Notes: generated by a model from the letters alone, not told the origin. 64,000 nucleotides of DNA from Poa pratensis (GCA_947311845.1 CAMZMU010000111.1:13956006-14020005), one strand, 5' to 3'; positions 45,815 to 57,350 are shown, numbered from the stretch's first letter. Translations and numbers: made by a program.

Positions 45815-48078
45815 CACCTCCAACGGGCTGGCGCATACGGACCAGCCCAGTCCGATTTTGTCCCAACGGACAAAAGAGGGGCTCCAACGGGCTGGCGCAT
45901 CCGGACTGGTGTCCGCCCGGACACCAGTTTTGGACCCAAACGCGGCCCAACTTTGGGGCGGCTTTGGGGCGGGACGGACAGCCTCTCGGTCCTCCTCTTT
46001 GTCCTCCCTGTCCGCGTCGGGCCCAAGGGCCAGCCACACAATCCCTCCCCTCCCACCTCCCCATCTCCTTTTAGCCCCGCGACCGCCGCCGCCGCCCTGG
46101 ACCTTCCCTTCGGCGACCGAGCTATCCTCGGCCACGACGTCGTCTAGCCTTCCCCGTGGCCGGATCTCGTCGCCGGCCGCATTGTCCATCTTCTTCCGCC
46201 CCGGCCGCCCTCGAGCCGTGCTGTAGCCGCGGCCGTCCTCGCCCTCGTCTCCAACACCGGCCGCATTCTCCATCTTTTTCCGCCCCGGCCGCCCTCGAGC
46301 CGTGCTGAAGCCGCGGCCGTCCTCGCCCTCGTCTCCAACACCGGCCGCCCTCGTCCTCTGCCCCGGACTCGACCGCGAACTCCACTGCCCCGAAGGTGTT
46401 CGACGAAATGTATGAACACCGGCCGCCCTCGTTCTTTGCATTTGAAGGAATGCAAATGATGTAGCATTTTCTTACAAATTTATTCATGTAGATGGATAGC
46501 GATGATGAGTTCTTCTACCACACCTTCATCGATACATCGGATGAATCTTCCGACGATGACAGCGATATCATGGTGGCCGCGGCCACTCTCATCCACAACT
46601 TCAACCAGAATGCAGTGCCCCGGCATGTTGGGTCAGTCGTTGGGCGAGCACCCGCGTTGGACCGTGAACGAGAGAATGGTCACCTCCAGCTTTGGAAGGA
46701 CTACTTCAACCCAGTGAAGACAACGTATCTGGCTTCGGTCTTTCGTCGCCGTTTTCGTATGGCCCGACACTTGTTCATACGTCTGCTGGAAGGGGTGAGG
46801 GCATATGATGACTACTTTGAGGCCAAGCCAGATGCCACAGGTCAGTATGGCTTCTGTTCATATCAGAAGTGCACTGCAGCTGTCCGGATGCTTGCATATG
46901 GAGTGGCTGGCGATCTTGTTGATGAGTATCTGCGCATGAGCGAGAGCACTTGCCTGGAATCGATGTATCGTTTCTGCCGAGCTGTGGTTCAGGTGTTTGG
47001 CACGGATTACTTGAGGGAACCCAACCTTGCAGACACTGCCCGTCTTCTGAAGATGAATGAGAGCAGGGGCTTTCCTGGGATGCTTGGATGCATAGATTGT
47101 ATGCACTGGGAGTGGAAGAATTGTCCCTTTGCTTGGCAGGGACAATACCAGGGTCATGTCGGCGAGTGCACGGTCATACTCGAGGCAGTGGCATCCCAGG
47201 ATCTGTGAATTTGGCACTCATTCTTTGGTATGGCCGGCTCCAACAATAATATCAATGTGCTACATCGGTCCACGGTATTCGACCGGGTTGTCGAGGGAGA
47301 GGCTCCAATTGTCCACTATGAGGTGAATGGGCATGAATACAACAAGCCCTATTACCTAGCTGATGGCATCTACCCTTCGTGGCCAGTTTTTGTGAAGACC
47401 ATTCGGAAGCCTAACTCCGAGAAGACCAAGAAGTTTGCTCAACACCAAGAAGCCTGCCGGAAGGATGTGGAGCGAGCATTTGGTGTGCTCCAATCTCGTT
47501 TTGCCATTGTGCGGCATCCTGCTAGAACATGGAGCAAGGAGCTGATGTGGGAGGTCATGACAGCTTATGTAATCATGCACAACATGATAGTGGAGGATGA
47601 GCGGGATGACGCGAGGCTATTCGATCAAGGATGGGAATTTCAGGGTGAGTTGATTGAGCCGATCCCAGGGATAGCGTCGTTCCAGCAGTACCTTCATGTG
47701 CTTGACGAGATGCAGGACAAGGAAACACACATCCAGCTCCAGAATGATATGGTGGAGCATGTGTGGGCTCACTTCGGAAACCATCCAGCTCCAGCTCCAG
47801 AATAATTTCATTGCATGAACTATTTATTTCAGTCCATGAACTTTTTATTGTAATAAATTTGATACTATATTTGCTATCCAACTATGTTTGTTTGCTATTG
47901 ATTTGTGAATTTAAAAAATGGGCTCACTTGGGGCCGGGGGGGTCATTTTGCGCCAGGCCGTTGGGGGCACCTCCACCCCAAACGGACAAATGCCCAAAAT
48001 GTGTCCACGGTCCGCCCCCAAAGGGACAAAACCGGACCAATTTCGGTGTCCGTTTGCTCCACCCCGTTGGAGGTGCCC
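45815..48078 (+). mobile_element. PIF/Harbinger transposon with broken transposase, 2,264 bp
   Basis: Ends are CACCTCCAACGGGCTGG and, inverted, CACCTCCAACGGGGTGG (the right end has an extra GGG outside). TTA stands at 45,812-45,814 and 48,079-48,081 as target duplication. The left subterminal region repeats CTCCAACGGGCTGGCGCATMCGGAC twice (45,818 and 45,882). An 84-bp direct duplication (46,173-46,256 and 46,257-46,340) lies in the leader before the transposase. No Myb/SANT-like ORF1 is present. Confidence 0.8.
46492..47805 (+). pseudogene. Plant_tran-type Harbinger transposase with one nonsense codon
   Basis: The frame is open for 437 codons except for TGA at 47,206-47,208 (codon 239), where the sister copy at 61.3 kb has Trp ([10 protein letters not shown]). 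Motifs of the plant Harbinger transposase family (PF04827, from memory) are in order: [45 protein letters not shown] with the first Asp, GMAGSNNNINVL where the second Asp is Asn (NDIN in the sister copy), [17 protein letters not shown], and [16 protein letters not shown] with the Glu. Thus both a stop and a catalytic Asp-to-Asn change are present, so the copy is inactive. It may derive its stop from a recent G-to-A change. Confidence 0.88.
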
Positions 48079-48081
48079 TTA

Positions 48082-49232
48082 CTACTTCCGGGGATCATAG
48101 TAAGTTCTGAACAGTGTCGAGCAGTACAGTCCTGCCATCACCACGAACTGGTTGCAGTGATTGCACGAACGATAGTGCCTGTACGTACCGCAGTGCTGCT
48201 GCCACTGTGCGCTTCATCAGAGCTCACAGTTCAGTAGTGATGGATGTATGATAGGCTGATGTCACAGTGCCTGTGACAGCGGGAGCATGGCCATAAAATT
48301 CCTCGGCACGGCAGGATACCGTATCTGTGACATTGTTCCTTGAGGTAGTACGCCCAAGAAAATTTCTATTCCTGATCTGTACCGCATGAACTAGTGTAGT
48401 GTTCTGGTACTATGCGTACATGTGACTGTTCGTCGGTTCATCACTCTAGAAGAAAGCTTCAGGCGACTTGGAGTTGATCGGACGGTCGACAAAATCAACC
48501 CTTTTTTCTCAGGGTAAAACTCGATGCTAGTTCACTTTCTTTCATACAGAAAACGTCAGCTGTATCTGGAATTATCGATGGACCATCTGATTTCTGTGTT
48601 GAACGGTGGTGGAGCAGGTGCGGACAGATAGGGATAGCCGTCCGTCGACATACGGGCCGGGGAGGGGAGCAGTCACCGGAAAGTTTTCATCTCCGACGGG
48701 ACCCTGCGACCACGACGTGGATCGGGCAGGACACGGCGGCATGGCACAGTCTTACTGCACAGTTACAGCTCAGTCCCTTGTTCAGACGCGATCGACCGCG
48801 CGCTGATGTACCTCTCCCTCTCACCGTGGGGTGGGTCATGGCGGAGAACAGTTGAGCCATCCACTCGTCTCGCAGGAGTAAATAACAGTGCGAGAGTAAA
48901 TAACTGATCTATCTACGCATGTTGTGTTTGTTTTGGCTATTATTTGTTGGGAACGCTAGGATCGAGAGCAGGTAGCTAGGCAGGTATGTGATGGATCAGT
49001 TCACCGCCGCCGATGCATGCATCTCGTGCCAAGGATGACATATGTAGTAGATCCTTAGGTAGGATCCGGCCTGTTTTCTTCCTGGACGGCTGGCTAGCAT
49101 ACTGTCCCTGGTTTCAGTTTCCCGTCAACTTCGTAGACTCGATGAAAAAGATCTTCAGCGCCATGATTTCGATCGGCGATCCAACCAGACGTATGGGAGA
49201 ACACCACAGCTGAAAATAAGCGGTGGGCTTGC
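48082..49232. other. Intergenic DNA, no gene recognised
   Basis: No supported coding sequence or element. Short inverted or repeated phrases were not convincing. Confidence 0.4.
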
Positions 49233-49242
49233 GCTCCGACCA

Positions 49243-49772
49243 AGGAAAAAAATAGCGTGCTATCAAAAATAGCGTGGCCCTCCTCCAGAAGCTATACAAG
49301 ATATAGCATGATATAGCGAAGTTACATATAAAATAGCGTGATGAAAAAGTTGTAAAAAATAGCCCAAATATTAAGGATTTCAGCACTAATTTTTTTTCCA
49401 GAAACAATACATGCATAACCAGGTAACCATATTCAAATGTCAAGGCCAAATCCATGGCACAAATACAAATATGAGGCTTAAAACCATGAAAAAGTAATAA
49501 ACTAAAAGATAAATATTTTAAACTTTAATCAGAATTATTGACATCATCTTCAGAATAACTAGAAGAACTACCAGATTGCCCGTCATCATCATCACCTAAC
49601 GTTATTTCCAGACTTTTTGTTAGCGTAGCTATAACGTTACCACGTTTAGTGTGGTTTCGAGCGTATAAGACGAAAATAGCGCCGTAGCGTCAACTTTAGG
49701 CTAAATATAGCGTAGCCTCTCCAAATACGCTATATCTATTAACCGGGAAATAGCGTGCTATTTTTTTCGTTG
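49243..49772. mobile_element. Non-autonomous DNA transposon, hAT- or Mutator-like, about 530 bp
   Basis: GCTCCGACCA stands on both sides (49,233-49,242 and 49,773-49,782). Inner ends GAAAAAAATAGCGTGCTAT and, inverted, GAAAAAAATAGCACGCTAT differ at two positions. Further ATAGCG copies near each end look like subterminal binding repeats. The direct repeat is longer than the 8 bp usual for hAT, so chance extension or a Mutator assignment are open. Confidence 0.7.
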
Positions 49773-49782
49773 GCTCCGACCA

Positions 49783-50640
49783 CTGGACCGGGTCAAGATT
49801 TTGCGCTTGGTACTAGCTGAAAATAAGCAAGGAGGTATGTGGCGCCATGCCCGAGGCTGGGGCCAGCGGACGTACGCACGCACATATATATGTATCGTAC
49901 TGGTGTACAGGAGAAGCACTGTACGTAAGCGCCAGCTAGCCACTGCCGTCTCCATCGGAACAAACTCCCCGGAGACAGAGTCAAAGCTAGGCGCGTAGGT
50001 GTGTGCCGCCTCCTAAACTCAATCACTCCAATCAACTACCAAACCTGGTTATAATAACAAGTTTATCTCCTTGAGAAAAAATAACCCGATTATCTCTAGC
50101 TTTGATCATTTCGGATTCTCTGTTGTTACAACGACAAAAAGATACAAGAAGACTTCGACCTAAAGAAACTAACGAAAATGGCGACATCCGGGTTCAATCG
50201 GCGTTGTTTTTGCTCAGTTTTTCTCTTAAAAAATTTAGGACCGCTTAGCCCTAGTTGATTATTCTAGAGTAAACGGTTCTGAAACATCTGAAAAAAAATG
50301 ATACTCCCTCTATTTCTGAAGACGTAAACAATCGAGGGAAAAAAAACAGGTCAATATAGTTTTTCTTTTTCAGATAGTAGACAAGTCAATAGTTTAAGAG
50401 GTTACAACATGCATGCATGAGAGAACTTGATAATCTATAGTGGAACAAGAATAATTGCTCTGATTCGATCGGTTGTAGCAACACAATGGTTAGCTTTCTT
50501 ACACAAACCTCTCCTGTGTGGACACAGAAAGGGAAATAAATAAAAAGGTACAGATGCGGGCAGTACGTACGTAGGAGTACATGTGTACTTACCAGCTAGC
50601 TGTTGGTCGTCGTTAAGAAGCAATTAACCACAGCTTAATT
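49783..50640. other. Intergenic DNA 3' of the Dof gene
   Basis: Contains a Stowaway end-like phrase ACTCCCTCTATTTCTGAAGACG at about 50,305 without its partner; nothing else could be supported. Confidence 0.4.
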
Positions 50641-50675
50641 GAAGTGACAGTGATGAGTAACTAAACCAAACCGAG

Positions 50676-51542
50676 CTAGGGCAGGTAGACGGACGGGTCC
50701 GGGACGTCCGTCCAGCAGCTCCCGGCGTTCCAGTACGTGGCCGGCGACGCATCGCCGAGTTCGAAGATCCCCGAGTCCAGGGACATGAACGGCGCCATGT
50801 CGGCGACGGTGGAGGTAGCAGAGGTGTGCGCCTCTGGCTCTTGCAGCGGCGCCTGACCTGCGTGCAGCGCCGAGCCAATCGGATCCTCTGTCTTCGGCTG
50901 CGACGAGAAGTTGAACATCGGGAGAGGCGGTGGAGGAGGCGGCGCGAAGAGGGACGCGAGCGCAGCGGCCTGGTCCGCGAATATCGGCGCCGGTGGTGGC
51001 ACGTCTGCTGCGAAGGGGTAATTCGGGCTGCGGCTCGGGAAGGCGATGGTATTGTTGGGGTTGGAGGACGGCGTAGCAGGAGCGGGAGGGGTCGTCGTCG
51101 TCTCCCCGGCGGCGGCCGTGGGGCTCGTGCTGCCGCTGCCGCTATTGGAGCGGCCAGAGGACGATGCGGACGCGCGCCGCTGGTTCTTTGCTTCCGTTGC
51201 CGCGGGCGTTGACGGGGCGGACGAAGACGACGAGCTTCGCTTGGCCTTGCGGCAGCCGCCGCCGACGGGGACGTTGCGGAGGACGCCGCCCTTGGTCCAG
51301 TACCGGCGGCAGCTCTTGCAGAAGTGCCGCGGCTGCGAGAGGTTGTAGTTGTTGTAGTAGCAGAACTTGGTGTTGGTCGACTCGCACCGCGGGCACTTCA
51401 CCGCCTCAGGCGGCGCTTGGGAGAACACGCCGCACCGAGACGCAGGAAGACCCTGCTGCGCTTGCGCGCGACGGATGTCTGCCGCCGCGGCGCCGACGAA
51501 CAGCCGCCCGGCGAGGCCAGGGATTGATTGGAACTCCTGCAT
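50676..51542 (-). CDS. Dof zinc-finger transcription factor
   Basis: 288 residues in a single exon. The Dof domain spans about residues 46-102, with the zinc ligands Cys50, Cys53, Cys75 and Cys78 (C-X2-C-X21-C-X2-C) and the hallmark sequences [33 protein letters not shown] and [11 protein letters not shown]. Dof proteins bind AAAG cores in plant promoters. The N-terminus [15 protein letters not shown] is shared with a group of cereal Dofs, as I remember it. After the finger come a Ser-rich stretch, an Ala/Pro/Thr-rich stretch, a poly-Pro run and an acidic/aromatic C-terminus ([15 protein letters not shown]) that may activate transcription. No frameshift or truncation is seen. No clear TATA was found. 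The insertion cluster at 51.8-52.5 kb lies in its upstream region. Confidence 0.92.
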   Translation of the reverse strand: MQEFQSIPGLAGRLFVGAAAADIRRAQAQQGLPASRCGVFSQAPPEAVKCPRCESTNTKFCYYNNYNLSQPRHFCKSCRRYWTKGGVLRNVPVGGGCRKAKRSSSSSSAPSTPAATEAKNQRRASASSSGRSNSGSGSTSPTAAAGETTTTPPAPATPSSNPNNTIAFPSRSPNYPFAADVPPPAPIFADQAAALASLFAPPPPPPLPMFNFSSQPKTEDPIGSALHAGQAPLQEPEAHTSATSTVADMAPFMSLDSGIFELGDASPATYWNAGSCWTDVPDPSVYLP

Positions 51543-51796
51543 GAGGCGAAGGGCAAGGCTGGTGTACGTGGTGTTCAGAACATTCTAGAAGAGTGTGCTT
51601 CCATGTGCTTGTTCATCTATGGCGTGTGGGTGTGCTTGTCGACGAGCTGGGAGCGGCAAGAGCTCCACCCAATGAGCTTCGGCTCTGCATCACACAAGGA
51701 TAGCAGGTAAATATCTGCACCTCCATATCGCGTTCTGAGTATCCATCCCTGTCCTCGTCCTTCATTCGATAAAGTTACCAAACTACCCTTAACCCT

Positions 51797-52144
51797 TGAG
51801 GACCGAGCGTGGCTCGGTGGCTTGCTCTGGCAGTGGCCAGGCAGCTGACGCAAGTGCGATCCTAGGATCGACTTGTGTTTTCCTCACCCGGGGGTGCTGT
51901 TCATTAGGAACAGTACGGAGCGCACTGTTCATGGGGAACAGTGTTCGTCAATAAAGTCCTCACTTCTCCGTCTGTGAACCGCATGAGGTAATATTTCATA
52001 TCAGACGGTACCGGGTATAAGGGTGTAGTCCTTGGTTAGGCTTACAGCTGTGGTGTGAGTTGTGGTGTGCGTGTGTGTGGTGTGAGTGCTTGTAAGTCTG
52101 ATCAGATACTACAACTTGTATCCCCAGATGAGGGCAAAAAAAAA
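51797..52144 (+). mobile_element. SINE-like retroposon with 16-bp target duplication
   Basis: AACTACCCTTAACCCT occurs exactly at 51,781-51,796 and 52,145-52,160, and the insert ends in an A run. The left end has tRNA-like polymerase III boxes: GCGTGGCTCGGTGG (box A-like) and GGATCGACTT (box B-like) about 50 bases later. The body of about 348 bp includes a GT-rich stretch. No coding capacity. A tRNA-derived SINE fits best; the family is not one I recognise. Confidence 0.75.
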
Positions 52145-52237
52145 AACTACCCTTAACCCTGAGAGTTTGACCAAAATGCCCTTGCTTACAAACTGTTCCG
52201 CGACATGCATGACTGTACGTGTAAATGTACATATATT

Positions 52238-52479
52238 TTTGCGAAAGCCGCAGGAGAGCTGCGATTTCATTGATAGGGGAAAGCGTTACAAGGAACGAAC
52301 GAACTGCATTGGAAGGGAGAAGAAAAGAAACAAGCGAGGTAGGTCAGCGCCGACCACGCAGGGACGGCAAACTGACTACTCGCGGCATCGAAGATGGCGG
52401 CATCCCGCCATCGCCCAGCTAGAAATCTCGTCGAACACCTCGGAGGCGACCACCGTGACGGGGCGGTCAACCTCGCGGA
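52238..52479 (-). mobile_element. LINE-type 3' end retroposon, minus orientation, 15-bp target duplication
   Basis: AAATGTACATATATT occurs exactly at 52,223-52,237 and 52,480-52,494. The insert begins with TTTGCGAAAGCC and GATTTCATTGAT on the plus strand, that is, a short A tail at the minus-strand 3' end. The 242-bp body is GC-rich without RT sequence, so it is a severely 5'-truncated LINE copy or a related short retroposon. Confidence 0.75.
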
Positions 52480-52938
52480 AAATGTACATATATTGGTACT
52501 GAGAAAATTGCAGTTTCCGGCTCTTTCTTCTCCTTCTCTTGCATGAACCACCACTCGAATGGATTTTTTTGCAGTTTTTACTCGATGGAGGTTAAATCCG
52601 TTGCAGCTTTCACCACTTGCTAATCTAATCCACTATTTGATCTTGTTGACTACAAAACCGACAAATGGGTCCGTGTCAATGCTCCAATTAATGTACAAAA
52701 ATTTAAACTTAAAAGCTCATAGTACGTAATTATTTATCCAAAAATTATGATTTTTATGCACTCTAGAATACAATAGACTCCATCCTACATGTTGTCTCAA
52801 TTTTTTTACTTTACTTTTTTTATACTTATAGTTTACAAGAAATACTTGTTATGCACTAACGAAATCAAAGGAAAATAATTATACGTACAAAAGTTATGTT
52901 TTATACATGCTTTTATAGGTATTTTGAACATAAATTAT

Positions 52939-53046
52939 GTAGCAGACATAGGTCTAGCCCAGTGGCAAGGGGATGATGATGCCTTCCCTATCCACCCAGA
53001 TTCGAGTCCCCGTTCTCGCAATTTAGGTGTTGCATATATTTTAAAA
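52939..53046 (+). mobile_element. Short tRNA-derived SINE with 12-bp target duplication
   Basis: AACATAAATTAT occurs at 52,927-52,938 and 53,047-53,058. The 108-bp insert has box A-like TAGCCCAGTGG and box B-like GATTCGAGTCC about 40 bases apart, then a T- and A-rich tail. It is close to a bare tRNA-like SINE head. Confidence 0.7.
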
Positions 53047-53058
53047 AACATAAATTAT

Positions 53059-53770
53059 CCATAGTTTCATGTAAGGAAAATTTGACATCAAAATGAGTTT
53101 AAAATTGTTATCCAAAAGTATTTCTTCAATATTTGAATTAAACCTTGTAAGTGATGGAACAAAAATCATGATATTTTACGCACAAATATTTTTCTATGAT
53201 TTGTTTATCGTGTCACTAATATTTTATTTTAAAAACTATATAGAATAATTTTTCTGAGTAACCATTGATGGTGCATACAAAATTCGTCCATTACATCCTA
53301 CTGTATCCACAAAAAATCAAATTTTATGAATTATCATTTTTATGATTTTTTTTTGAAATGTCCTACAATTTTTTACATCAATTGATTGAAGCAGGACTAG
53401 CTGTTATTTTTGTTTTGAACGAGGATAAATATTTGATTAAATGACCAAGTGGTCAAAACTACAACAAATTAGAGGACAATCTTCACTAAAACTAATTACT
53501 ACCCTCATTACCCAAAAATATATAAGGAGACGTATTAGAGCACCTTCCAATTGTCAATATCAGTGGCACACTGCATGTCCCACTTTAGAAATTGTGTATC
53601 GTGACACACTTATCAGCCATGCTACACCACGCACTGGCGAGGAACCTACAAACAACACCGTGGATGGCTATCCGCCGAGCCACAAACCCAACACTTTCCA
53701 TGGCGCGGTTAATCCTGTAGGCTTTTAAGCGCCCCCTATTGTCAACCGTTGCCTTTAGACGTTTGGCTCG
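53059..53770. other. AT-rich intergenic DNA, no gene
   Basis: Nothing beyond simple AT-rich sequence could be supported. Confidence 0.4.
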
Positions 53771-53865
53771 CCATTTATAAACACCATATAACGCTTGTGG
53801 GGTCGTAGCGGTAGCATTGTTCCACACATATTGACGACGGCAACAGCGAGAAGACGATGGCAAAG
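53771..53865 (+). promoter_or_regulatory. Core-promoter-like segment ending in a broken ATG
   Basis: CATTTATAAACACC (TATA) at 53,772 is followed about 75 bases later by a GA-rich leader (CAACAGCGAGAAGACG) and ATGGCAAAG at 53,857, where a run of 15 T from a LINE insertion begins. It looks like the start of a gene cut off by the insertion; no matching coding sequence was found to the right. Confidence 0.35.
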
Positions 53866-54062
53866 TTTTTTTTTTTTTTTGAAAAAGATCACCGATCTAT
53901 TAATCATTCACAACAGTACAAAATACCCAAAAAGTAATAAAAATTACAGATAGGTCATTCCACCACCTAGCGACGACTACGAACACTGGAGCGAGCCGAA
54001 GACGCGTCGTTGTCCTCGACCCTCCCTCACCGGAGTCAGGCAAAGCTTGTCATAGGATAGGT
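53866..54062 (-). mobile_element. LINE 3' fragment, minus orientation
   Basis: Starts with 15 T (poly-A of the minus strand). The body (ACCACCTAGCGACGAC, GCCGAAGACGCGTCGTTGTC, CCTCCCTCACCGGAGTC) matches 56,500-56,600, showing a dispersed LINE 3' untranslated region. Target duplication not found. Confidence 0.6.
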
Positions 54063-55150
54063 TGTTTTGGTAACTCGAATTCAAATATGTAGCTCTTTGA
54101 AGAATGATCGAGTGGCATTGGTTTGACACGTGTTACTTAACGGTGTTTTGCGCATATGTTCGGAAGAGATATTTGAGTTAAGGGTACGGCAATGGAAATG
54201 TGGAGCTGCCTTCTGGTTCTGGGTTGACGTGCTCGAAAGAGAGGTCGTGCCGTGGATGAACTTGGACCTCATGCATGCATGATCTTGGACATTTTTGGCT
54301 ATATGATCTTTCAAGGTGGCATCATACAACCAACCACTTATATATGTATGTATCCATTTTGGAACGCTACCAGCTGTGACGATATCGTGGCCAACATTCC
54401 TAACTAACGAATCCGATCGATCCCCGCTACAACTCAAGTATGGTGCAGACTGTAGATAATACATATTGCACCGTGGGTGGCTGATCAAACTTTTTTTGCA
54501 CAAATTCTTTCCCCCAAAATATCTACAGATATTCTTTGCTAAATTGCTAGTACTACTACCACTCAGCTGGTAACGTCCGGACAAAGGAAGCTATATTCTG
54601 TAGATCGATGGCTCTGTCGACCTGCCCTGGTCGGACACGTCGGCTGTTGCAGCTCGCGCCGGCTATGCATGACGACGCGGGCGGCAAGCTATCTCGGGTA
54701 GACAGTAATGGCGATGGACGACGGGTTGTTGCGTCCGGCCGGCACGTCGTCGTCGTGCTCGCTGTAGCATCGCAGCTGGCTGGCACGCGTGCCCCCGGCC
54801 CGGTGTTAATCTTGCCAGGATTAGTACGTCGAATCCGGCCGAACTCGTATGGTGCTCGTGCCTACAGTGAGAACGTGACGTGAGGAGTCGCGAGTTTCTT
54901 CAGATTGGTGTGTTATTGTTAACGACGACGTCACTGGTAATTAAGGACGATGTGGCCGGGGTTCTGTTTGTTTTGCCGCCCATCGATCCGCGCGCGCGGA
55001 CACGTCGTCTATCGGCCTGTCGCGTCGCTCGTTCAAGCCGCGGTCGCTCTCTCCGGCCTGTCCTGCCGTCTCCTACAACCGTCTCATCCGTGCGCGCGGT
55101 CTAGCACGTCGTCGGCTTGTGCGCGTTTTAGGTGCGGGAGGCGGACATCC
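54063..55150. other. Intergenic DNA, no gene recognised
   Basis: A 167-codon frame on the minus strand (54,584-54,081) has no protein-like motif and is not listed as a gene. Nothing else could be supported. Confidence 0.4.
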
Positions 55151-55154
55151 AGAA

Positions 55155-56469
55155 CAGCATCTCCACCGGGCGAGCCCAACTCCACTCGGTCCCCGGCGGC
55201 GCGCCCAACAGAGAAAACGCTGCCGGCACGACCCAATACAGCGTCCGACAACCCTGCTTCGTGCCCAGCTTCTGGGGACGCAAGCAGACGTGCCGGCAAA
55301 CGCGGCAACGCGCGCCTCGTCCAAACCCGACGGGCGGGCCCGACACGTCAGCGACACGGGACGCTCGATATCACTTTCCCCTCCCCCGCGTCCATTTTCA
55401 TTCTCCCGCCATTTGCCTCCCCCCGCGCTCCTCGTTCCCGCCTTTCCCACCTTGGGCGATCTACGTCCTCCGCCGATGTCGCCCATCAAACGCAACCGTG
55501 GCGGCGCTCGCGGCGGAGGAGGACGACGGGGAGCTGCTCGCGGTGGCGGTCGTGGCTACGTCGCCCCTCGCAAATCTCGCGCGCGGCCGCCGGATTTGTC
55601 GGATGTAGCCTGGGAAACTGAGCTGGCGCGTCGAGCGGCGGCGATCGTAGACAGGAGAGGGCGGCGCATCAGTGCGGAGGCTAGGCAGAAGGAGATAGAT
55701 CTGCTTCGGGCGTCGATGGCGTACGCCGCTGCCGACGGCGCAAGTCAAGGGAGCACGAACGCGGGTGCCGCATCGGCGTCGAACCCAGCGTTCTTTGATG
55801 GCGGTGGCGCCACCCCGCATTCCGGGGTACGGGTCTCGCCATTCTGTTATAACAGTAGCCGCTCCGACTCGCCGACCGTCGGTGTCCCCATCGACCTCAG
55901 CCAGGCTTTCACTGACTCGCCGGATCTCTAGAGAGGCCGGCGCCGCCATCGCGTCGATGTTAGCGGTCGGCAATGCCTCTTTGGCGCGGACGACAATGGT
56001 GCCGGCTACAACGACGCCCACGTGTTCGACGGAATGCCAAACGACGTCGACCACGACATGGTATGAAATCTACGACTTTTACCCCCATGATCATCGTGTT
56101 CAATACGCAGTGCCACCGCCGCGCCCTGGCTGGGAAGACGCCAAGACACAAGAGGAGTCGCTCGAGCCGGTGTTGACGATCGACTGATACTCCTGATCGA
56201 CGTTCTGTAATATTTTCGCCGGACCTGGTGATGCTTTTGGGTGTGATCGCCGAACCTGACGACGCTTTTGGGTGTGCGAACCAACGCTATTTGAACTTGT
56301 GGGTTCGTTTAAATTTGAATTTGTGGAGTCAGTCTATTGGGAGCGTCTATTGGGAGCGACCGGTGGGGCGCGGCGCTCCCAATAGGCGGCAACGGCTGCC
56401 GACGCGCCCAATAGCGCCTGTCCGGCAACTTTGCCGGACGCTCTATTGGGCGCGCCGGTGGAGATGCTC
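55155..56469 (+). mobile_element. Harbinger element with ORF1 remnant only, about 1,315 bp
   Basis: The right end inverted reads GAGCATCTCCACCGGCGCG and the left end CAGCATCTCCACCGGGCG. TAA follows the right end (56,470-56,472); the left target copy has worn to GAA. The subterminal region shares long runs with 60,860-60,960 (AATACAGCGTCCG, GGACGCAAGC, GACGTGCCGGCAA, CGAAACCCGACGGGCGGG), so both elements belong to one family. This copy lacks a transposase. Confidence 0.75.
55476..56066 (+). pseudogene. Harbinger ORF1 N-terminal remnant
   Basis: From ATG at 55,476 the frame encodes MSPIKRNRGGARGG, a basic Gly/Arg stretch, then WETELARRAAAIVDRRGRR and SAEARQKEIDLLRASM, which follow the wording of the N-terminal half of the Myb/SANT-like partner proteins common in Triticeae Harbinger elements (recalled). 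It stops at TAG (55,929-55,931) but the same frame stays open for 45 more codons (including CLFGADDNGAGYNDAHVFDG) to TGA at about 56,066. The Myb/SANT domain that should follow is missing. A truncated, broken copy. Confidence 0.5.
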
Positions 56470-56475
56470 TAAGTA

Positions 56476-57260
56476 ATAGAAACTACATCCACATTTGTAG
56501 ACCACCTAGCTGGAGACTATAAACGATGAAACGAACCGAAGTCACCTTGTTGTCATCGCCCCTCCCTCACAGGAGTCGGGCAAACCTTGTTGTCGTAGAC
56601 ATTCGGGAATTCGTCGTGCTAAGACTTCACATGACCAAAGCACCAGAACAACAATCGTCGCAGATGAAGAGAATCGTAAGTCGGGTAGGATTTAAACATG
56701 CTATCACAGTGCGCGGTAGCGAACGTGTTATGGGGTTTTCACCTCTACTAGAGACCGAGAGCCAGAGGGTTGAAGAGGGGTCGGGTTTCCAAGACCTCGT
56801 AAGCCGTAAGGATGGGAACAACTCTAGAGAGCAACTTTCCTCGCTGGCACCGATGAATCTGGGCAAGTATTTTGTCCGAAGCTCCATAACCACCACCATA
56901 AATCGAAGTGCCGCAAGAACAGTCTGCCGCATCGCGACTCGTAAGGCGTCAACGGCTCAACGTCACAGGGGAGCCAAGTGCCTCACCCATAGCAACACTG
57001 GTCGTGCACTGTGCCCACATCAATAGCACCGTACGTGCGAAGACCGCCAAAACATGGAGCCGTTGTTGTGGCTTCCTCGCACCAATGACCATTGCGCGAT
57101 TACATCCAAGTGTCATGCGTCCCATCTGGTGCCGAGACATCGACGTTCCACTTGGTGTGTTGTCACCCGCACAATCCGCGGTTAGATCTTGTAGCCGCGA
57201 ACCTCCTACATCGCGCACATTCGCGAGATGCTAAGACCGGGCTAACCCTTTTACGGAAAA
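56476..57260 (-). mobile_element. LINE-related 3' region fragment
   Basis: The first 120 bases align with 53,932-54,060 (AAGTAATARAAAYTAC, ACCACCTAGC, GAGTCRGGCAAA). The rest has no open frame of note. The side that should carry poly-A was apparently lost at the junction with the Harbinger element ending at 56,469. Confidence 0.45.
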
Positions 57261-57350
57261 AAAAATCAACAAGAAGCAATTTTCTAATCTCTAGTTTGTT
57301 TGAATTTTCATTTTCAAAACCCCAATGAACCTAGAATTAACTGTAGACTA

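Noticed and set aside
54081..54584. Minus-strand frame of 167 codons
   Set aside because: No recognisable domain, no promoter, and composition like surrounding intergenic DNA.
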